From: HGM12669 sp048527645
GTDB lineage: Bacteria; Bacillota; Clostridia; Oscillospirales; CAG-272
Length of the DNA stretch: 15,869 bases
Assembly: GCA_048527645.1 (NCBI GenBank)
Contig: DBGFNI010000120.1
Location: 1 to 15,869 of the forward strand
Reading direction: 5' to 3'
The position numbers were made by a program, and so were the translations under genes. Shown one piece after another: positions 13,296 through 15,869 of this stretch (positions are counted from its first letter, which is position 1; each line of letters opens with the position of its first letter). Below the pieces are notes generated by a model. The model saw only the letters and a program-made list of their open reading frames with translations, did no database searches and was not told the DNA's origin.

Positions 13296-14939
13296 TCACT
13301 GCTTTGTGAATCGTCCGCAGCCCTCCGCGTCGGTCACAACGCCGAACAGCGCACCGTCCTCATCAAACAGGTCAAATGCCCGCTCCCCCGTCTGCACAGC
13401 AAAAAGCTGCGTCAGCGTATTGCTTTCCACATCGTAATAATACAGCCGGTCAAAGCCGTCGATGCGGTTGGTGTCGTAATTCCATACCCGGTACAGCTCC
13501 TGCTCGGGCAGGGGCACCACCGAGGGAAGAAAATACTCCTTTGTCTGATATTTCAACAGTCCCACCAGCGCCCAGGAGCTTTCCGTCACGCCGTGGATGT
13601 GCTCGTGCCAATAATAATTCTGATCCTCCAGATAGGACGGCTCCAGACCGATGATGCCGATCGTCTCCTCCGCATTGGACAGATCCAGCGTATCGATGAT
13701 ACACTGCCCGATTCGCTGATCGTTCTGCGTGGTCAGCCGGTAATCGTGCATCTCCGAAACGCTCGCCACGCAAAAGACAACCGCCATGCACGCGGCAATT
13801 CCCGCGCCCGCACGCGCCCTGTTCCGGCAGTGGGAAAACAGGCAAAGCACCAGCACATCCGCCGCCAGCGCCAGTCCGGCAAAGGACGGAAGAGCGCCGC
13901 GGAAGGAAAACCAGGGATTGTCCAAAAAGAAGAACGGAGCCAGCGGCGCCGCCGCCAGCAGCAGTCCGGTCAAAAGCGCCGGTACGGTTCCCCGCTTTTC
14001 ACCGTTCTTTGATCCGCGCTGTGCAAAGCAAGCCAGCACGAAAAACAGTACGCAAAGCAGCACCACACCGAGCGCATACAGCACCGCCCGATCCTGCCAT
14101 ATCAGCTTCACACCGCGGTAAAAGCCCTTGACGGTGGTGTAAAATACGCCGTCCAGAAAAACATTCTTGACCTGCCGCAGCACCTCCGGCAAAAAGCTGC
14201 GGTAATAATATGCGGAAAACGGCAGCACCAGCCCCATTCTTCCGCTGTACAAATTGCCCTTCGGCGCAAGAGCGGTCAGCAGCAAATACAGCAGCGCGTT
14301 TACAACGGCAAAGCCGCTCCACAGGCATTTTTTTCCCGCGTTTTTTCGGTTCAGTATGCCCAACACGAAAAACAGCGCTACGGAAAATACCAGCACCTGC
14401 TCGTAAAAGCAGCTGCCCAGCAGCTGCAAAGCCAGGGCGCCCAGCAGTGCATACCACCGCGCACCGTCAAAATACTTCTGCAAAAGCCACGCGCCGAGGG
14501 CGACAAAAAACAGTCCGCAGACAATCCGCGTGGAGGCGCTGACCCAATAGGTGCCCTCCATGCCGAGCGGCAGCAGACAAAACACCGCATAAAAAATCCA
14601 CCCGACCCGGAAATGGCGGCTGAACACGCTGTGCAGCAGCATTGCCGCACCGACGTACATAACGGAAATCACGGCGACCGCCGCAAGCATCACCGCAAAC
14701 AGCTTGCTCCAGATCAGCAAATCCGCAATCCCTGCCGCGGGACGCGCCTGCAAAAGCCCCAAATTGGGAATCAGATCGGGAACAGACCCGGAAAAAAACG
14801 CATTATTGTGATACTGTATATAATCGTCCAGCTGATAAAAATAACGAAATCCATAATAGCAGTAGCGAACAAACACCAAAGAAAATAAAAGTAAAAATGT
14901 CAAAGGGTTTCGCAGCTTATTTGTGGTTTTCGTATGCAT
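13296..14939 (-). CDS. Polytopic membrane protein, possible GT-C-type glycosyltransferase
   Basis: I do not recognise a named family with certainty. The 547-residue protein starts with a basic stretch and a membrane helix (about 12-28). A loop with YQLDDYIQYH (35-44) follows, then roughly nine to eleven further hydrophobic segments to about residue 400, and finally a soluble C-terminal part of about 145 residues rich in aromatic and acidic residues. An Asp-Asp pair in the first extracytoplasmic loop is the hallmark of GT-C membrane glycosyltransferases, which use lipid-linked sugars; that is the basis of the suggestion. The ATG at 14939 was chosen because GAGGAAGG lies 11 bases upstream. Longer versions from 14978 or 15044 lack a ribosome site, and the latter overlaps the promoter. 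It is a single-gene unit. Confidence 0.75.
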   Translation of the reverse strand: MHTKTTNKLRNPLTFLLLFSLVFVRYCYYGFRYFYQLDDYIQYHNNAFFSGSVPDLIPNLGLLQARPAAGIADLLIWSKLFAVMLAAVAVISVMYVGAAMLLHSVFSRHFRVGWIFYAVFCLLPLGMEGTYWVSASTRIVCGLFFVALGAWLLQKYFDGARWYALLGALALQLLGSCFYEQVLVFSVALFFVLGILNRKNAGKKCLWSGFAVVNALLYLLLTALAPKGNLYSGRMGLVLPFSAYYYRSFLPEVLRQVKNVFLDGVFYTTVKGFYRGVKLIWQDRAVLYALGVVLLCVLFFVLACFAQRGSKNGEKRGTVPALLTGLLLAAAPLAPFFFLDNPWFSFRGALPSFAGLALAADVLVLCLFSHCRNRARAGAGIAACMAVVFCVASVSEMHDYRLTTQNDQRIGQCIIDTLDLSNAEETIGIIGLEPSYLEDQNYYWHEHIHGVTESSWALVGLLKYQTKEYFLPSVVPLPEQELYRVWNYDTNRIDGFDRLYYYDVESNTLTQLFAVQTGERAFDLFDEDGALFGVVTDAEGCGRFTKQ

Positions 14940-15015
14940 CGCAACGGTTTCCTTCCTCAATTTTTTCGTCGGTTTCATTGAGATTTCTGCTTGCAAAAGC
15001 AGCTTTAGCACTGCA

Positions 15016-15044
15016 AGTATATCATATCGCATAAACAATTGCAA
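15016..15044 (-). promoter_or_regulatory. Promoter of the membrane protein gene
   Basis: The minus strand shows TTGCAA (15044-15039), 17 bases, and TATACT (15021-15016), with TG one base before the -10 box. The start should fall near 15009, giving a leader of about 70 bases. A TTGACA lies slightly upstream (15056-15051) but has no -10 box at the right distance. Confidence 0.6.
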
Positions 15045-15147
15045 GCATTTCTGTCAAATCCCGGCAGAACCCCCCGGCAAGGACAATATCCAAATATGAA
15101 ATTTTTGTGAAATTTTGTTTATGGGTATTTATTCCTGCTGTAATATA

Positions 15148-15156
15148 TGATATAAT
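15148..15156 (+). promoter_or_regulatory. ppdK promoter, extended -10
   Basis: TGATATAAT is a perfect extended -10 element. No good -35 box lies 16-18 bases upstream, which such promoters tolerate. Transcription should begin near 15163, leaving a leader of about 87 bases with a TCTCTG/CAGAGA stem (15173-15178 with 15195-15200). Confidence 0.65.
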
Positions 15157-15208
15157 GAAAGATGGTGGATCGTCTCTGTTCGATTTTGTCGTATCAGAGA
15201 TGCAATCC

Positions 15209-15223
15209 CATTGTGAAACAATG
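15209..15223 (+). repeat. Palindrome in the ppdK leader
   Basis: CATTGT-GAA-ACAATG has six-base arms around GAA and lies 26 bases before the ppdK ATG. Its core TTGTGAAACAA is identical to the element upstream of the transketolase genes and lies at nearly the same distance from the start codon. It may be an operator or a small mRNA hairpin. Confidence 0.5.
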
Positions 15224-15249
15224 TTAAATAAACATTTTGGAGGAAGAAA

Positions 15250-15869
15250 ATGAGCAAGAAGTATGTATACCTTTTCAGCGAAGGTAACGCAGACATGCGC
15301 GAGCTGCTCGGCGGTAAGGGTGCAAACCTGGCAGAGATGACCAACATGGGTCTTCCCGTTCCCCAGGGCTTCACCGTCACCACGGAAGCTTGTACAAAGT
15401 ACTACGAGGACGGGCGCAAGATCAACGAAGAGATCCAGGCGCAGATCATGGAGTATATTGACAAAATGGAAGGTATCACCGGCATGAAGTTCGGCGATAA
15501 GGAAAACCCCCTGCTGGTTTCCGTCCGTTCCGGTGCCCGCGCTTCCATGCCCGGCATGATGGACACCATTTTGAATCTGGGTCTGAATGAAGAAGTTGTC
15601 GAGGTTATGGCAGCAAAATCCGGCAATCCCCGTTGGGCTTGGGACTGCTACAGAAGATTCATCCAGATGTATTCCGACGTGGTTATGGAAGTCGGTAAGA
15701 AATATTTTGAAGAGCTCATTGATAAGATGAAAGCCGCAAAGGGCGTTACGCAGGACGTTGATCTGTCCGCAGACGACCTCAAGGAGCTGGCAGGCCAGTT
15801 CAAGGCTGAGTACAAGTCCAAGATCGGTAAGGACTTCCCCTCCGATCCCAAGGAGCAGTTGATGGGCGC
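15250..15869 (+). CDS. ppdK: Pyruvate, phosphate dikinase (N-terminal part, cut by window end)
   Basis: PPDK interconverts pyruvate, ATP and phosphate with PEP, AMP and pyrophosphate in the cytosol, and in anaerobes often works glycolytically. The 206 residues present belong to the N-terminal ATP-grasp domain: GGKGANLAEMTNMGLPVPQGF (21-41) and LLVSVRSGARASMPGMMDTI (88-107), with WDCYRRFIQMY (131-141) after. The family is usually near 870-880 residues, so about three quarters lie outside the window. GGAGG at 15239-15243 is six bases before the ATG. PEP synthase is a relative, but the start MSKKYVYLF and the motif wording fit PPDK. Confidence 0.95.
   Translation, partial: MSKKYVYLFSEGNADMRELLGGKGANLAEMTNMGLPVPQGFTVTTEACTKYYEDGRKINEEIQAQIMEYIDKMEGITGMKFGDKENPLLVSVRSGARASMPGMMDTILNLGLNEEVVEVMAAKSGNPRWAWDCYRRFIQMYSDVVMEVGKKYFEELIDKMKAAKGVTQDVDLSADDLKELAGQFKAEYKSKIGKDFPSDPKEQLMG

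Overview
The window looks like chromosomal DNA from a strictly anaerobic, moderately GC-rich member of the class Clostridia, perhaps an Oscillospiraceae/Ruminococcaceae-type gut bacterium. This placement is inferred from gene content and protein flavour: a clostridial rnfCDGEAB operon, a split (two-subunit) transketolase, a FeoB of the CNGRFP subtype, the rpsO-pnp pair, and pyruvate phosphate dikinase. Strong AGGAGG-like ribosome sites support a Firmicute. No rRNA, tRNA, CRISPR array, insertion sequence or prophage gene was seen, and almost every gene is a recognisable core or energy-metabolism gene.

Layout. (1) Bases 1-163: the tail of an upstream + strand gene followed by two tandem intrinsic terminators. 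(2) 171-2492 (+): feoA-feoB ferrous-iron uptake operon with its own promoter, overlapping genes and a long-stem terminator. (3) 2553-3095 (-): a MarR-family regulator with a near-consensus promoter and a GTG start. (4) 3128-10212 (-): one long co-directional cluster, rnfC-rnfD-rnfG-rnfE-rnfA-rnfB followed after 64 bases by the two transketolase subunits and a terminator. The rnf genes overlap or nearly touch. (5) 10219-13254 (+): a gene-free spacer, rpsO with a structured leader, a terminator, a structured pnp leader, and pnp. (6) 13296-15044 (-): a polytopic membrane protein, perhaps a GT-C-type glycosyltransferase, convergent with pnp across a bidirectional terminator. (7) 15148-15869 (+): the start of ppdK, cut by the window end.

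How the parts work together. Rnf couples electron transfer from reduced ferredoxin to NAD+ with ion pumping across the membrane. Transketolase supplies non-oxidative pentose phosphate carbon rearrangement, and PPDK interconverts pyruvate and PEP. FeoAB imports Fe(II), which the iron-sulfur-rich Rnf complex needs. RpsO and PNPase are translation and RNA-decay functions, and both may be controlled by their own mRNA leaders.

I did not find a clearly novel multi-gene system. The most interesting signals are regulatory. An identical 11-base palindrome lies 26-28 bases upstream of both the transketolase and ppdK start codons, with a related inverted repeat over the rnfC -35 box. The rpsO leader can form a pseudoknot that would mask its Shine-Dalgarno sequence, and the pnp leader contains a strong hairpin plus a complement to its Shine-Dalgarno sequence. 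All structures were found by eye and none was computed.
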